Positions 62,662 to 64,000 of a stretch of 64,000 nt of DNA are shown one piece after another. The notes beneath the pieces are model-generated. The model was not told where the DNA came from. It saw only the letters and a program-made list of their open reading frames with translations, and searched no databases. The stretch lies in contig NZ_CP082839.1 of NCBI RefSeq assembly GCF_019930585.1, positions 3,344,001 to 3,408,000 of the forward strand. The letters run 5' to 3'. Within the stretch, counting starts at the first letter, position 1. Every line of letters starts with the position of its first letter. Source of the stretch: Sphingomonas nostoxanthinifaciens. Lineage in GTDB: Bacteria > Pseudomonadota > Alphaproteobacteria > Sphingomonadales > Sphingomonadaceae. Made by a program: the position numbers and the translations under genes.

Positions 62662-63878
62662 CGCCCGTCTCGGTCGCTTTTCTGCCGCTCACCGACTCTG
62701 CTGTGCTTGTAGCAGCGCGGGAGAAGGGGTTTGCCGAAAGACAGGGTGTGGAGCTGAACCTGATCCGCGCGACCTCCTGGGCGACGGTCCGCGATCGGCT
62801 GGTGTTCGGTCAAGTACAAGCGGCGCACATACTGGCGCCGCTGGCGCTCGCAGTCACGCTCGGGTTGAGCCAGCATCCGGCGCCGATCGCAGCGCCGTTC
62901 AGATTGAACGTCAACGGCAATGCGCTTGCCATGTCACCTACCTTCGCCGCCGCCCTCGACCCGGATCCCGCCGCGCGCATCGCCGATCCCGTCGCCACCG
63001 CGCACGATTTCGCGACCGCGATCGGTCTTTACCACCGCAAGCCGGTCATCGGCATCGTTCACCGCTTTTCCAGCCACGCACTGATGCTCCGCTACTGGCT
63101 AGGCTTTGCAGGGGTAGATCCAGACCGCGACGTAATGCTGCGGGTGCTGCCGCCATCATTGATGGTCGAGGCGATGCGTGCACGAGAGCTTGATGGCTTT
63201 ATCGCTGGCGAACCGTGGAGCAGCATCGCGGTAGCTGAAGGCGAGGCAGAGATCATCGCTCTTGGCGAGCGCATTTGGCAGCGGGGGGTTGAGAAGGTCC
63301 TGGCATTTCGCAGCGAATGGCTCGATGCCAACCCAGACACTGTGGATCGGCTTCTACGCGCATTGTCCGAGGCTGCGGGCTGGTGTGACGAACCTGTCAA
63401 CCGCGAGGAACTAGCCGTCCTTCTTTCCCGCGAATCCTATCTTGATCGGCCTGCCGAGCTCATTCTACCCGCGCTTGTCGGTCGAATGGTGCTCCGCCAG
63501 GGGGACGGTCCTGCCGAGACGCCGGATGTGATGATGTTTCATCGCGAAGCAACCGGCTTTCCCTGGCGCAGTCAGGCGCTCTGGATTTACTCCCAACTCA
63601 TCCGCTGGGGTATGGTCGAGCCAAGTCCAGACCATGAACGCCAGGCGGCAGACGTATTCCGCTCGGATATTTACCGGCGGGCGCTTGGCAGCAGCGGCGT
63701 GCCGATGCCCGGAGCAAGCTTGAAGGTGGAAGGATCGTTGACCCGCCCCCTTGCGATAGGCGTAGCCCGCGGGTCGCTCACGCTCGGCCCGGACCGCTTC
63801 TTCGACGGCACGGTGTTCGATCCCAACGACGTTGCCAGCTATCTCGCACGTTTCAGGGCGAGTTCGCCGGTAGGCTGA
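62658..63878 (+). CDS. nasS: NasS, nitrate-sensing periplasmic-binding-like regulator
   Basis: A 406-residue NrtA/CmpA-like protein with no signal peptide, as expected for cytoplasmic NasS. Marks are VSVAFLPLTDSAVLVAAREK, FGQVQAAHILAPLALAVTLG, ARELDGFIAGEPWSSIAVAE and TGFPWRSQALWIYSQLIRWG. Without nitrate NasS holds NasT; nitrate binding releases it. It starts at GTG 62658 within the nasT stop. Confidence 0.92.
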   Translation: MTPVSVAFLPLTDSAVLVAAREKGFAERQGVELNLIRATSWATVRDRLVFGQVQAAHILAPLALAVTLGLSQHPAPIAAPFRLNVNGNALAMSPTFAAALDPDPAARIADPVATAHDFATAIGLYHRKPVIGIVHRFSSHALMLRYWLGFAGVDPDRDVMLRVLPPSLMVEAMRARELDGFIAGEPWSSIAVAEGEAEIIALGERIWQRGVEKVLAFRSEWLDANPDTVDRLLRALSEAAGWCDEPVNREELAVLLSRESYLDRPAELILPALVGRMVLRQGDGPAETPDVMMFHREATGFPWRSQALWIYSQLIRWGMVEPSPDHERQAADVFRSDIYRRALGSSGVPMPGASLKVEGSLTRPLAIGVARGSLTLGPDRFFDGTVFDPNDVASYLARFRASSPVG

Positions 63879-63922
63879 TTTTGCACTTGCGAATGCAGTC
63901 CGGTTGATACAGGTTCCTCGGT

Positions 63923-63977
63923 AACGCGCGATGGAGCGCGTTTAGCGGGGAACGCGCCAGCGTCGGCGGCGAGCCCC
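63923..63977 (+). promoter_or_regulatory. Tandem hairpins resembling an ANTAR (NasT) RNA target
   Basis: The first hairpin is AACGCGC, hexaloop GATGGA, GCGCGTT (63923-63942), a perfect 7-bp stem. The second is GGGG, CGCC, hexaloop AGCGTC, GGCG, CCCC (63947-63977). ANTAR targets are paired hairpins with six-base loops having A at 1 and G at 4; the second loop fits, the first does not. It lies downstream of nasS, so a nitrate assimilation operon probably begins beyond the window edge. Confidence 0.5.
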
Positions 63978-64000
63978 TCCAACAGATCAGCAGAGCCGCT

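Noticed and set aside
1-64000. CRISPR arrays, ribosomal RNA genes or complete prophage modules
   Set aside because: I saw no regular repeat-spacer pattern, no rRNA sequence and no capsid, terminase or tail genes.

Overview
The window looks like the chromosome of an alphaproteobacterium of the Sphingomonas type. The basis is high GC with dense coding, two perfect GTTC-N7-GTTC LexA boxes of the alphaproteobacterial kind, an imuA-imuB mutagenesis cassette, GAAC-N16-CGTT sites resembling EcfG general-stress promoters, HisKA_2-type sensor kinases, and many GTGA, ATGA and TTGA start/stop overlaps. The species call is inference; no ribosomal RNA is present.

Layout. (1) 1-6.1 kb is a DNA-damage region: imuB (cut by the window edge) and imuA behind a LexA box, then a second LexA box between two divergent SRAP-type genes, one of which lacks the catalytic Cys and Asn and leads into an AlkB-like dioxygenase. 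Small stress proteins lie between. (2) 6.2-9.4 kb holds a KaiC-like double ATPase coupled to a hybrid histidine kinase. (3) 9.5-15.4 kb holds ferritin-like, DUF2252, YciF-like and KatE-type catalase genes, a stress-protection set. (4) 15.9-19.1 kb is a coupled four-gene operon (glycosyltransferase, acyl-CoA-dehydrogenase-like protein, PIG-L deacetylase, methyltransferase) with a Nod-factor-like logic. (5) 19.2-24.5 kb holds a lipoprotein, Hsp20 with a possible RNA thermometer, a DksA-type zinc finger, a cupin, exonuclease III and a frameshifted LigD.

(6) 24.5-33.8 kb is a defence island: a retron reverse transcriptase with an XRE regulator and a 65-residue hydrophobic peptide, a HEPN-like protein, a SIR2-like protein, an IetAS pair (AAA ATPase plus subtilase) and a tyrosine integrase. 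It ends at a 3' tRNA-Thr-like fragment that is probably the attachment site. (7) 34.3-41.3 kb holds a single-domain response regulator divergent from a HisKA_2 kinase, then a five-gene membrane operon (permease, DUF2254, DUF1622, MscS, Na+/H+ antiporter). (8) 41.5-50.4 kb is one ten-gene operon joining sugar-processing enzymes, a complete bo3-type quinol oxidase, a GMC flavoprotein, a DoxX protein, a cupin and a VOC protein. A convergent SDR / SMP-30 / lipoprotein operon (50.4-52.6 kb) looks functionally related.

(9) 52.9-60.5 kb holds a second KaiC-kinase module and a divergent third hybrid kinase, bracketed by a truncated, frameshifted copy and a full copy of the same sulfite-oxidase-like gene. 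(10) 60.5-61.7 kb is decayed: a DUF202 pseudogene, a LysR C-terminal fragment and an IS5-family remnant. (11) 61.9-64 kb holds nasT and nasS, preceded by a perfect 19-bp inverted repeat and followed by tandem hairpins resembling an ANTAR antitermination target.

The strongest candidates for undescribed biology are the retron operon with its extra hydrophobic peptide, the Nod-like operon, the dedicated quinol-oxidase/sugar-oxidation operon, the duplicated KaiC-kinase modules, and the SOS cassette with a catalytically dead SRAP paralogue.
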